From Dehalococcoidia bacterium (GTDB lineage Bacteria; Chloroflexota; Dehalococcoidia; UBA2979), in NCBI GenBank assembly GCA_020845735.1, contig JADLFF010000056.1, positions 1 to 48,360 on the forward strand: DNA of 48,360 nt, given 5' to 3'. A model generated the notes under the pieces. It searched no databases and had not been told where the DNA came from. It was given only the letters and a program-made list of their open reading frames with translations. The stretch's first letter is position 1. The number at the start of each line of letters is the position of its first letter. Below, one piece after another: positions 17,560 to 26,102 of this stretch. Position numbers and translations under genes: made by a program.

Positions 17560-18066
17560 CTACCGCTCGTAGATAATGATGTACTCGTGCCAGCTGAGAC
17601 CGTTACTACAGGTCGCGGTCACCTTTCCAGGACCCACCGGCGTGTTGTCGTCGATGAGCCACGCCCACGATGCACGCCCTGCGTCATCGGTCACTTTCGG
17701 CTCAAGGCCACGCGGCGCATTGATCTCGCCCGCGGGCGTGATGTACTGCACCCGGCAATTGAGCGCGGGCGCGGTCTGGACGGTCATGCGGGCCATCCCA
17801 CCGGGCGAAGCGCCGTGGATATCCGGAATCCGTACGATCTCGAACGGGGATACATCGACGTGTGGAACGGGCGTCGAGGTGACCCGGGGGGATGCAGGCG
17901 GTTCGGCGTCGCGCTGACGAGTCGCGACCTCCGTTGCCACTGGCACAATCGTCGCAAGCGAGGAAATCGATGCCGCCCCCTCAGTCCAAGCACGTGCACA
18001 CGCAGTGAACAGCAAGATGATCGCCAGCCACGGCGCCTGACCGAGGGCTCTCGGCAACCCAGGCAT
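17560..18066 (-). CDS. predicted lipoprotein with an Ig-like domain
   Basis: The gene starts at ATG 18066, sharing one base with the ChrA stop (TGATG), so it is coupled to chrA. The 168-residue product begins with a hydrophobic stretch ending LLFTAC, a plausible lipobox. A Thr/Pro-rich linker follows, then a compact domain with two cysteines (LNCRVQYITPAGEINAP and VTATCSNG) that could form a disulfide, and a WAWLIDDNTPVGPG motif. This beta-rich type recurs in exported proteins of Chloroflexota, recalled from memory. It is expected outside the membrane. Its link to chromate efflux rests on gene order only. Confidence 0.72.
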   Translation of the reverse strand: MPGLPRALGQAPWLAIILLFTACARAWTEGAASISSLATIVPVATEVATRQRDAEPPASPRVTSTPVPHVDVSPFEIVRIPDIHGASPGGMARMTVQTAPALNCRVQYITPAGEINAPRGLEPKVTDDAGRASWAWLIDDNTPVGPGKVTATCSNGLSWHEYIIIYER

Positions 18067-19280
18067 CAGCCGCGAAAGATCGGGTACAGCAGCAGTCCCG
18101 CGATTCCCGAGCCTACAACGAGGTACGGCTCCTGTACCCGGAACCGCCAGATCAGCACCAGGCCGACGAGGGCGATGACCACCGTGGGGATGTCGAATAG
18201 TGCTCGCTGACCGAGCAGGAGCACAGCGCCCGCGATGGCGCCGCTCGCTGCAGCAGTCGTCCCGCTCACAAACGCACGCAACTGCGGGTTGTCTCGATGC
18301 CGCTGGAACCAGGGCGCCGGCAGGATGGTGAAGAAGTAGACGGGCAGGAAGATGCCTACCGCGGCGAGGCAGGCGCCGGCCACCCCGGCTACGAGATAGC
18401 CGATGAACGCGACGGTGATCACCACCGGCCCCGGCGTGATCAGCGCCACCGCCACCGCGTCGAGGAACTGATGCTCGGTCAGCCATCCGAAGTCGCGCAC
18501 CACGCCCTGCTGCAGGAACGGGATGATCGCAAGCCCGCTGCCGAAGACAAACGAACCGGCCTTCGTGAAGAAAAGCAGAATCTGGAGCAACACGCCGCCC
18601 TCGCCGCCCGCGCCGCCTGCACCCCCCAGAAAGCGCTCGAGCGCGAAGATCAGTACACCGCCGGCGAGCACCGCTCCGGTGATCGCTGCACCGCGCGCCA
18701 GACCAGGCCAGGCACGTACGAGCACCAGCACCAGGCCCGCAAGCAAGAACAGAGCGGCCAGCTCGGCGCCGGACCACACGGTCGCGAGCAACAACGCGCC
18801 AAACACGCCCCATAGCAGCGGGTCGCGTTTGTTGGTGCCGCGAGCGAGCCGGTATGAGGCCACCGCGATGATCGCGATTACGACGGCGCCGATACCGTAG
18901 AACAGCGCCTGCATCCAGGGTAGCCCGCCGAATGCCACGTAGAGGGCACTGAGCGCGAGCACCATCAGAAACGATGGCAGGATGAAGGCGAGGCCGACGA
19001 GCGTGGCGCCGAGGATCCCGCCCTCGAAGTACCCGATCGCGATCGCGGTCTGCGCCGCCAGCGGCCCCGGCATGATCTGCGCCAGCGCGAGCGCAAGGTT
19101 GTAGGTCGATTCATCGACGGTTTTGTTTCGCTCCACGAGGTCCCGGCGCATGTAGCCAACAAGCGCGGCCGGGCCTCCAAACCCGATCGACCCCAGTTTG
19201 AGGAAGTACAGGACGAGTTCACGCAGGCCGGAGGGATCTGCTCGACCGACGGTCGTGGAGTCTTCTGTCGGGGTCGCCAC
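18066..19280 (-). CDS. chrA: ChrA chromate efflux transporter
   Basis: GTG 19280 is chosen because GGAGG lies seven bases upstream; GTG 19328 is also in frame. The 404-residue protein has two homologous halves, each starting with the CHR-family pattern: FLKLGSIGFGGPAALVGYM with IMPGPLAAQTA, and FFTKAGSFVFGSGLAIIPFL with LITPGPVVITV. About ten to twelve membrane segments are visible. ChrA exports chromate by proton-linked transport. It shares an operon with the lipoprotein and lies downstream of the phosphatase gene; chrB is divergent nearby. Confidence 0.92.
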   Translation of the reverse strand: MATPTEDSTTVGRADPSGLRELVLYFLKLGSIGFGGPAALVGYMRRDLVERNKTVDESTYNLALALAQIMPGPLAAQTAIAIGYFEGGILGATLVGLAFILPSFLMVLALSALYVAFGGLPWMQALFYGIGAVVIAIIAVASYRLARGTNKRDPLLWGVFGALLLATVWSGAELAALFLLAGLVLVLVRAWPGLARGAAITGAVLAGGVLIFALERFLGGAGGAGGEGGVLLQILLFFTKAGSFVFGSGLAIIPFLQQGVVRDFGWLTEHQFLDAVAVALITPGPVVITVAFIGYLVAGVAGACLAAVGIFLPVYFFTILPAPWFQRHRDNPQLRAFVSGTTAAASGAIAGAVLLLGQRALFDIPTVVIALVGLVLIWRFRVQEPYLVVGSGIAGLLLYPIFRG

Positions 19281-19363
19281 TGCATCGCCTCCGGTCCATC
19301 GTCGGTCACGAAACACAACGCGCCACACGGACGGGACGCGTGCTACTCAGCGCCGTTGGCCGA

Positions 19364-19870
19364 TCACGCGCTGCCTGCGAGACCCACGAGCCACGCGCGT
19401 TGCACCTCGTTGATCGTTATCTCTGGGCGCGCCGTGAGCACTTCGCGTTCTGCTTCTTCGAGAGTGCGCCCGCGCTGGATCAGTAGCCCCATCGCCATCG
19501 TGCCCGCACGGCCGAATCCACCGCCGCAATGGACATAGACCTCTTGTGATCCACTGGCCTCCGCCGTCAGCCACGAGGCAAGCTCAGTGAGCTGTTCATT
19601 CGTCGGCGCGAGATTGTCCACGACCGGCACCTGGCGGCGCGCAATCCCCAGCGCGGCAAGGCGCACAACATCGGTGTCGTCTTCGTGCGGTTCTCGCAGA
19701 TCGACGACGTGCGTCACGCCGGCCTCGCTGAGGCGCTCGTACTCGTCCACTGGAAGGGCGCCGCCGATCCGCATCCACTCATTGATGCGGTCGATGCGCT
19801 TCCTCGCAGCCGCCCGTGCTGCGCGCCGGGCTTCCTGCTCCGCTGTCATCGATGGTGGTTCGGTGGTCAT
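19364..19870 (-). CDS. dual-specificity protein phosphatase-like protein
   Basis: This 168-residue protein from ATG 19870 has GGGAGGA five bases upstream. The active-site loop HCGGGFGRAG (C115, R121) matches the CX5R signature of cysteine phosphatases, and the upstream VTHVVDLREPHEDD carries the usual general-acid region. An Arg/Ala-rich N-terminal helix precedes the fold. The substrate is unknown. It is divergent from chrB and about 80 bases upstream of chrA on the same strand, so it may be transcribed with chrA. Confidence 0.82.
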   Translation of the reverse strand: MTTEPPSMTAEQEARRAARAAARKRIDRINEWMRIGGALPVDEYERLSEAGVTHVVDLREPHEDDTDVVRLAALGIARRQVPVVDNLAPTNEQLTELASWLTAEASGSQEVYVHCGGGFGRAGTMAMGLLIQRGRTLEEAEREVLTARPEITINEVQRAWLVGLAGSA

Positions 19871-19905
19871 GGTTCCTCCCGCCCTTACTGCCGTGGATCC
19901 CTGAG

Positions 19906-19943
19906 GTGACAATACGCTCACGCCAATGTAACATCTGTCACTG
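19906..19943 (+). promoter_or_regulatory. chrB promoter, possibly leaderless
   Basis: GTGACA (19906-19911) and TAACAT (19929-19934) are 17 bases apart and fit sigma-70 boxes at 5 of 6 and 4 of 6 positions. Transcription would begin within a few bases of ATG 19944. No ribosome-binding site precedes that ATG, which suits a leaderless mRNA. A loose direct repeat, TGTAACA and TGTCACT, lies at the -10 region and could be an operator. Confidence 0.4.
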
Positions 19944-20936
19944 ATGATTGCAGCAGACACCACCACAAGTCCAGCCCCAGAGGAACGTCCACCATCGCGG
20001 TGGATCCTGTTCTCGTGCGCGTTCCCGTCCGCCCGCTCGGCACCGCGCGTGGCCGTCTGGCGGCGACTCCGCCGCGCGGGCGCGGTGGCGCTGAAGTCCG
20101 GCCTTTACGTCCTCCCGGCCACCGACGAATGCATCGAAGCCATGCAGTGGCTCGCGCAGGAGGCGCGCGCGGAAGGTGCCGACCCGATCGTGATCCGCGC
20201 CGAGATGATCGAGGGTCTGACAGAGGGGCAAATCGTCCAACTGTTCCACGAGGCGCGACGCGATGACTACGCGGAGCTCCTGTCCCGTGCGGAACAACTT
20301 GACCAGCAGCTCCGTGCGACCGACGCGGACGCGACTTCCGCGCGCGCCGGGCTCGAGCGGCTGCGGGCGGATTACCAGCAGGTGCGGCGGGTCGACTTTT
20401 TCAACGCGCCAGACGGTCGCCAGGTCGGGCTGCGATTGGATGCTGTTGCGAGCGCGCTGGCGACGCCCGGCCGACCCGAACCCGCCGTACCTCCGGCCGC
20501 GATCGACGAGTATCACGGTCGACGCTGGGTGACGCGGCCTCGACCGTTCGTCGACCGGCTGGCGTGCGCATGGCTGATCCGTCGCTTCATTGACTCGGCC
20601 GCAGAGATTGCGTACCGCGACACAGCGGCCGACAACGAGGTTGGGTTCGACATGAACGACGGGACGTTCGGTCATCGGGGGAACCGTTGCACGTTAGAGG
20701 TGATGTTGGAGGCGTTCACGCTGCATGAACCGGCGCTGACCGCGCTCGCGCAGATCGTGCATGAGATCGACTTGCACGACGGGCGCTACGCCCGTCCCGA
20801 GGTGGTGGGACTCGAGTCGGTGCTCACCGGCTGGAGAGACAGCGGTTATACGGACGCCCAGCTGGAGGCCGCCGGGCTCGTGCTTTTCGACGGGCTCTAC
20901 GAGTCGGCGCGCCGTGCAGCCGGAGCACGGCCATGA
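19944..20936 (+). CDS. chrB: ChrB chromate-resistance regulator, full length
   Basis: This 330-residue protein has an N-terminal ChrB_N domain (WILFSCAFPSARSAPRVAVW, then GAVALKSGLYVLPAT, then ADPIVIRAEMIEG), a helical linker to about residue 185, and a C-terminal ChrB_C domain (WVTRPRPFVDRLACAWLIRR, FDMNDGTFGHRGNRC, LEVMLEAF, HEIDLHD). ChrB senses chromate and controls chrA in known systems, and it is needed for full resistance. It overlaps the ABC exporter gene by four bases (ATGA), so the exporter is under the same control. A stand-alone ChrB_C gene lies at 28041-28502. Confidence 0.9.
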   Translation: MIAADTTTSPAPEERPPSRWILFSCAFPSARSAPRVAVWRRLRRAGAVALKSGLYVLPATDECIEAMQWLAQEARAEGADPIVIRAEMIEGLTEGQIVQLFHEARRDDYAELLSRAEQLDQQLRATDADATSARAGLERLRADYQQVRRVDFFNAPDGRQVGLRLDAVASALATPGRPEPAVPPAAIDEYHGRRWVTRPRPFVDRLACAWLIRRFIDSAAEIAYRDTAADNEVGFDMNDGTFGHRGNRCTLEVMLEAFTLHEPALTALAQIVHEIDLHDGRYARPEVVGLESVLTGWRDSGYTDAQLEAAGLVLFDGLYESARRAAGARP

Positions 20937-22789
20937 GCTTTCTCTGGCGGCTGCGGCCGTATTTCCGCCAGGTCGCGGGCGAGCTGGTGCTCGGTTCGCT
21001 GTGCGGCATCGTGATGAATACGGCCGTCGTGCTCCCGGCGCTGCTGCTGGGACGTGCCATCGACACTGCGCTCGCGCTGAGCCACGGCCAAGCCACGACG
21101 CGCGACGTGACCATCGCCGGGCTCTTCCTGATCGGCGGCACGTTGCTTACGGAGGGACCGCGCGTCCCGAAGCGCTGGTGGCTGATGACGGCGAACAGCC
21201 GCATCCGGGCGAACCTACGCGCCGACGCGCTGCGCGGCACCCTCTCCCGGCCGCTGGCCGATCTCCACCGGACGTCCATCGGTGACCAGATGGCACGCAT
21301 CGTCGGCGACGTCGAGGTGCTCAGCACGGGCTTGCGCGAGTTCACGATCGAGACCTGGGACACCGTCCTCTTCTCGCTGTCGTTCGTCGTCGCGCTGCTT
21401 CTCATTGACGCACCGCTGACGCTGATGGCGCTGGCCCCTGTCCCTGTCGCGATCGTGATCGCGCAGGGCTCCGGTCGCTGGGTCTCCGTGCGCACCACGC
21501 GCGCACGGGAGACGAATGGCGATCTCACCGCGCGCATCCAGGAGCTACTGGCAGGGTTCCGCGTGCTTCGCGTCTTCGGCCGGGGACACGCGGCGACCGG
21601 CGAGGTAGCGGCGCTCTCGCGGGAGTTCGCCGAGCGCAACCTGAGCGCCACTCGCCTGCGGCTCGGCCTACGGCCGCTCTACAGCACCCTGATGATGACG
21701 GGCGTGCTGCTCGTCATCTGGCAAGGCGGCGCGCAGGTCACGACCGGCGTGATGAGCCTGGGTGTCTTCGTCGGGTACCTCGGGCTGTTCATTCGCTTCG
21801 TGGAGCGCGGGTTCCGCATCCCGCAGATGGTCAACGCGATCCAGACGGCTGCGGCGGCGTACGCGCGCCTGGAGCCATTACTGGCTCCCGCGCTCACCGT
21901 GCAAGGTGAGCCCTCCTATGCCTCCTTCCGGCCGGGGCACGTGGCCGGCGGCACCAGGCGACCCGAATCTCGACGTCGGCAGCGCAGGCCGGGCCCGGTC
22001 GGAGTCTCGTTACAGCATGTGACCTTCACCTACCCTGGCGCGCGCCGACCGGCGCTCACGGATCTCTCGCTCGACGTGCCGTGCGGGAGCCTGGTCGCAG
22101 TCACCGGGCCGGTGGGCTCCGGCAAGAGCGCCCTCGCACGCGCGGTCCTCGGGGTGTACCCCATCGATTCGGGGGAGGTGCAGCTGCATGGACCGGGCGG
22201 CGAGCCGATCGCTGCAGCGGATCGCGCGGGTGCGGTGGGCTACTTACCGCAGGATGCACATCTCTTCTCGGCCTCCATCCGCGAGAACGTGCTGATGGGG
22301 GAACGGGACGCCTCGCCGTTGTTTGTTGCCGATGTGGTGCGACTCGCGGCACTCGAAGCGGACCTGAGCGACTTCCCGCACGGCCTCGACACCGAGATCG
22401 GCGAGCTGGGCGTTCGCATCTCGGGCGGGCAGCGTCAGCGCGTCGGGCTCGCGCGGGCGCTCGCCGCCTACGCACCGGTCTATCCAGGTCTGCTCGTGCT
22501 GGACGATCCGTTCTCGGCAGTGGACGTGGAGACGGAAGCCGGCATTGTGGCGGGGCTGCGGGACGCATTCGGCCCGGCGCGCCCCGAGCCTGAACGGGCA
22601 ACCATCCTGCTCTGCTCCCAGCGGCTGGCTGCCTTCCCGCACGCGGACTGTGTCGTAGTGCTCCAGGACGGCTGCATCGAGGAGACGGGCACGCACGCGG
22701 ATCTGCTCGCGAACAGCGGCCTCTACGCGCGCATCTACCGGGCTCAGGCGCGCGGCGAGGGCGCCGCCGTCAGCGAGGCGCCCGCATGA
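20933..22789 (+). CDS. ABC exporter half-transporter with degenerate ATPase site
   Basis: This 618-residue half-transporter has six membrane segments in about residues 15-310 and a nucleotide-binding domain from about 360. Walker A GPVGSGKS and signature ISGGQRQR are canonical. Walker B ends LLVLDDPFSAVD, with Asp in place of the catalytic Glu, and the switch His is Gln (LLCSQRL). Such paired losses mark the degenerate subunit of heterodimeric exporters (BmrCD, TM287/288 type). A linker near 330-360 is unusually Arg-rich (RRPESRRRQRRPGP). It overlaps the next gene by ATGA; the partner supplies the intact site. Confidence 0.9.
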   Translation: MSFLWRLRPYFRQVAGELVLGSLCGIVMNTAVVLPALLLGRAIDTALALSHGQATTRDVTIAGLFLIGGTLLTEGPRVPKRWWLMTANSRIRANLRADALRGTLSRPLADLHRTSIGDQMARIVGDVEVLSTGLREFTIETWDTVLFSLSFVVALLLIDAPLTLMALAPVPVAIVIAQGSGRWVSVRTTRARETNGDLTARIQELLAGFRVLRVFGRGHAATGEVAALSREFAERNLSATRLRLGLRPLYSTLMMTGVLLVIWQGGAQVTTGVMSLGVFVGYLGLFIRFVERGFRIPQMVNAIQTAAAAYARLEPLLAPALTVQGEPSYASFRPGHVAGGTRRPESRRRQRRPGPVGVSLQHVTFTYPGARRPALTDLSLDVPCGSLVAVTGPVGSGKSALARAVLGVYPIDSGEVQLHGPGGEPIAAADRAGAVGYLPQDAHLFSASIRENVLMGERDASPLFVADVVRLAALEADLSDFPHGLDTEIGELGVRISGGQRQRVGLARALAAYAPVYPGLLVLDDPFSAVDVETEAGIVAGLRDAFGPARPEPERATILLCSQRLAAFPHADCVVVLQDGCIEETGTHADLLANSGLYARIYRAQARGEGAAVSEAPA

Positions 22790-24591
22790 TCGGTACCGCG
22801 TCGCTGCCGCTGGCCGGCCAACAGGTGCCTCTGGGCGCGCATCTTGCCGGGCTGGTGCGGCCATGGCGCTGGTCACTGCTGCTCATCGCGTTCCTCGTCC
22901 TCGCGAGCGCGCTCTCTGAGCTCGTGCCGCCAGTCTTGATGCGAAGCATGGTCGATGACCACCTCGCGGTTGGCCAGCGCGAAGGACTCTTCATGCTAGG
23001 GCTCTGGTACCTGGTGGCGACGGCGGTGGGCCACGGCCTCACGTTCGTCTACGGCTACCTGGCGGCTGCGGTGGCGCAGAGCGTCCTCAGCGAATTGCGC
23101 GTCCGCCTGTTCGCGCACCTGCAACGGCTCCCGGCGAGTTACTTCGACCGCACGCCGCTGGGCGACGTGATCAGCCGCTGCACGGCCGATGTCGAGACGC
23201 TGGACACCGTGTTCACGAGCGGAGTAGCGACGCTGGTAGCGAGCCTATTCCGCCTGGTGACCATCGCGGCGGCCATGGTCGTGCTGAGTCCGCTGCTCTT
23301 CGGTCTGACGACACTGGTAATCCTGCCGCTTGTCCTCATCACGCGCTTCTTCCAGGTACGCATCCGCCACGCGGAGCGCGCCAACCGAACCGCGATAGGG
23401 CTGATGAACACTCACCTGCAAGAAACCCTGACCGGAGTAGAAGTGATCCAGGCGTTCGACCGCGAACCGGCTTTCGTCGAGCGCTTCCGCGACGCCCTGC
23501 GCGGCGTGGTCGTTGCCTACAACCGCGCGACGGCGTACTCGGCGTTCTACCCACCCGTGACCGCGCTCATGTCGTCGGTGACGATCGCGTTCCTGCTCTG
23601 GGCGGGCACCCGCGAAAGCCTGGGGACGCTCGGGATCTCGATCGGCACGCTCACCGCATATGCGCTGCTCCTGCAGCGCTTCTTCACTCCGGTGACGAAC
23701 CTGGGTGACGAGTGGCAGACGGTCCAGAGCGCCCTCTCGGGTGCCGAACGCATCTTCGAGGTCCTATCACTACCGCCCGACGAGCCGGTCGCGCCGCTCC
23801 ATGACCAGGTGTCAGATAGCGGTATCGCGTGCAACGACGTCGTGTTCGGATACGAGGAGCAGCCCGTGCTGCGGGGCCTAAGCCTCCACGCGGCCCCCGG
23901 GGAACATGTGGCGCTCGTCGGCCGCACCGGCGCGGGTAAGACCAGCATCATCAGCCTGCTGGCCGGGCTGTATACGCCATGGGGCGGCACGGTCCGAGTC
24001 GCCGGCGAGGACCCGCGCGCGCTCTCCGACGAGGAACGGCGGCACGTGGTCGGGCTCGTCCCCCAGACCGCGCAGCTGTTCTCGGGGACGGTCCACGCGA
24101 ACCTGACCCTGAACGATGAGACCGTCCCGGAGTCAGCAGTGGTCGACGCAGCGCAGATCAGCGGCGCAGACGGTTTCATCCGCGCGCTGCCCGATGGCTA
24201 CCGGACCATGCTCAGGGGCGCAGGGCGAGGTCGAGGCGTGCAACTCTCTGCCGGGCAGGAGCAACTCCTCGCGCTCACGCGCGCGCTGATCTGGCACCCC
24301 GCGGTGCTGCTCCTCGACGAAGCGACCGCGGCGGTGGACGGTGCAAGCGACGGTGCGCTCCAGGAGTCGCTACGGCGACGGGTGCTCCCGACGGGCACGG
24401 CGGTACTGACGATCGCGCATCGCCTCACGACCGCCCGCAACGCCGATCGGGTCGTCGTGATCGAGCGCGGACAGGTCGTGGAGGAAGGAACCCCTGACGA
24501 TCTGATCCGGCGCGGTGGGCGCTTTGCGGGGCTCCTCGAGCTGGAGGCGGCGGGGTGGGACTGGCGCTCCGCTCCGGTCCGGGAAGCATGA
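22786..24591 (+). CDS. ABC exporter half-transporter with intact ATPase site
   Basis: This 601-residue partner of the preceding protein has six membrane segments in about residues 25-310. Its nucleotide-binding domain has Walker A GRTGAGKT, Walker B LLLDEATAAVD with the catalytic Glu, and the switch His in TIAHRL. The signature is altered to LSAGQ. With the partner, one composite site is complete (this Walker A/B/His plus the partner's ISGGQ) and one is degenerate. The cargo is unknown. Its C-terminal sequence GRFAGLLELEAA recurs as a broken copy at 25994. Confidence 0.9.
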   Translation: MIGTASLPLAGQQVPLGAHLAGLVRPWRWSLLLIAFLVLASALSELVPPVLMRSMVDDHLAVGQREGLFMLGLWYLVATAVGHGLTFVYGYLAAAVAQSVLSELRVRLFAHLQRLPASYFDRTPLGDVISRCTADVETLDTVFTSGVATLVASLFRLVTIAAAMVVLSPLLFGLTTLVILPLVLITRFFQVRIRHAERANRTAIGLMNTHLQETLTGVEVIQAFDREPAFVERFRDALRGVVVAYNRATAYSAFYPPVTALMSSVTIAFLLWAGTRESLGTLGISIGTLTAYALLLQRFFTPVTNLGDEWQTVQSALSGAERIFEVLSLPPDEPVAPLHDQVSDSGIACNDVVFGYEEQPVLRGLSLHAAPGEHVALVGRTGAGKTSIISLLAGLYTPWGGTVRVAGEDPRALSDEERRHVVGLVPQTAQLFSGTVHANLTLNDETVPESAVVDAAQISGADGFIRALPDGYRTMLRGAGRGRGVQLSAGQEQLLALTRALIWHPAVLLLDEATAAVDGASDGALQESLRRRVLPTGTAVLTIAHRLTTARNADRVVVIERGQVVEEGTPDDLIRRGGRFAGLLELEAAGWDWRSAPVREA

Positions 24592-24685
24592 CCACCGGAG
24601 GGTGCATGCGCTTACTGTCGCGACGCGGGGCGGAGCCACGGGGTCCGAGACGCGACCGTCGCGCGTGCGGGACCAGGCTGACCCC

Positions 24686-25957
24686 GTGAACCGTTTACCT
24701 CCCTCGCTTCACTCACGCGACTTCGCGATGTTCTGGACGGGCGGGCTGCTCTCCGGCTTCGGGAGTCAGTTCACAACCGTCGCGATGGGCTGGCAGATCT
24801 ACGAGCTCACCGGCTCGGCGCTACAGGTGGGCCTGATCGGGCTAGCGCGAGCGCTGCCCCAGATTGTGCTGTCGCTCGTTGGCGGCGTGCTCGCGGACGC
24901 CGTGGACCGGCGTCGTCTGCTGATCGCGATCCAGCTCGGCCAGTGCCTGGTCTCCGCAGCCTTGGCGTTCGCGACGGTGACCGGCGTCGTATCGCCGAGT
25001 CTGCTGTTCCTTGCCGCGGCGGCGTTGGCCTTCGGCACCGCGCTCGAAACGCCGAGCCGGCAGGCAGCCGTCCCGAATCTCGTGCCGTCCGCCCACCTGA
25101 GTTCGGCGATCGCCCTCAACACGGCGCAGCGCAGCGCGGCCATGGTCAGCGGGCCGGCCCTCGCAGGCGTGCTGCTGGCGACCGTGGGCGCGGCTCCTTG
25201 CTACGCCGTCGACGCGGTCTCGTGGCTCGCGATGCTGGGCGCCGTGGCGACGATCCGGGCGCCGTTGCAGGCCGCGGTGCGCGGTACGGTGTCTGTTCGC
25301 GCCGTGACCGAAGGCCTCCACTTCGTCCGGAACCAGCACGTCGTGCTGTCCTTCATGGTGCTCGATTTCGGTGCGACGTTCTTCGGGTCCACGACCGCAC
25401 TCTTGCCGATCTACGCACGTGACATCCTGCAAGTGGGCCCCGAAGGGCTCGGCCTGCTTTATTCGGCCTCCGCGATCGGGGCGCTGGCTGCGACACCGTT
25501 TATGAGCGGCGGTTCGCAGGTCACCCGCGCGGGGAAGTGGGTACCGCTCGGGATGATCTTCTACGGCGCGTGTGTGGTCGGCTTCGGCTTCTCGCGGTCG
25601 TTCCCCCTGTCGGTCGCGCTCATGGCCGGCACCGGGGCCGGCAACTTCTTCAGCTCGGTGCTCCGCGGCACGACCAACCAGCTGCTCACGCCCGATGAGC
25701 TCCGCGGCCGCGTCGCGGCCGTGAACAGCGTCTTCGTGATGGGCGGGCCCCAGCTCGGTCAATTCGAGTCCGGCGTGGTCGCGGCGCTGACGAACCCGCA
25801 GATCTCGGCCGTCACGGGTGGTCTCGCAGCGCTGTTGCTCGCCGGCGCCATCGGTCTTGTGCCGGAGGTCCGCCGATTCGACTTGAAGGGTGCCGCGGGA
25901 CAACGACTCGCTGGCGCGGTCGTACCCGCCTCGAACAGCACGAGCGGTCGAGAGTGA
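24686..25957 (+). CDS. MFS exporter, DHA3/EntS-like
   Basis: A 423-residue frame from GTG 24686, just before the family-like start SLHSRDFAMFWTGGLLSGFGSQ; GTG 24665 is possible. About 12 membrane segments are visible, with the MFS loop 2-3 motif GGVLADAVDRRRLLI and GFGFSRSFPLSVALMAG later. The pattern matches the EntS/DHA3 group of drug or siderophore exporters. It lies 94 bases after the ABC pair on the same strand, so it probably belongs to the chrB-led operon and adds another efflux route. The substrate is unknown. Confidence 0.85.
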   Translation: MNRLPPSLHSRDFAMFWTGGLLSGFGSQFTTVAMGWQIYELTGSALQVGLIGLARALPQIVLSLVGGVLADAVDRRRLLIAIQLGQCLVSAALAFATVTGVVSPSLLFLAAAALAFGTALETPSRQAAVPNLVPSAHLSSAIALNTAQRSAAMVSGPALAGVLLATVGAAPCYAVDAVSWLAMLGAVATIRAPLQAAVRGTVSVRAVTEGLHFVRNQHVVLSFMVLDFGATFFGSTTALLPIYARDILQVGPEGLGLLYSASAIGALAATPFMSGGSQVTRAGKWVPLGMIFYGACVVGFGFSRSFPLSVALMAGTGAGNFFSSVLRGTTNQLLTPDELRGRVAAVNSVFVMGGPQLGQFESGVVAALTNPQISAVTGGLAALLLAGAIGLVPEVRRFDLKGAAGQRLAGAVVPASNSTSGRE

Positions 25958-25993
25958 AACGGCGACGTGTGGAGGAGGGGGCGACCGACGAAT

Positions 25994-26066
25994 CCGCCGT
26001 GCGGGCGCTTTGCGGCGCTGCTTGAACTTGAGGCGGCGGCTGGGGACTGGCGAGCAGCTCCGTGGA
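25994..26066 (+). pseudogene. remnant of an ABC exporter C-terminus
   Basis: About 73 bases here align with 24511-24575, the 3' end of the intact-site ABC gene. One frame reads CGRFAALLELEAAAGDWRAAP, against GGRFAGLLELEAAGWDWRSAP in the real gene. No other part of an ABC gene is present. It looks like the end of another ABC gene that came in with, or was left before, the downstream phosphotransferase-like gene. It is too short to encode a product. Confidence 0.6.
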
Positions 26067-26102
26067 CTATGGCGATCTGGTCACCTGCAACAGGAGGAAG
26101 AC

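Noticed and set aside
24842..25903. Long open frame antisense to the MFS gene (353 residues)
   Set aside because: Charge-rich low-complexity product, no domain, opposite a clear membrane transporter; typical GC-rich shadow.
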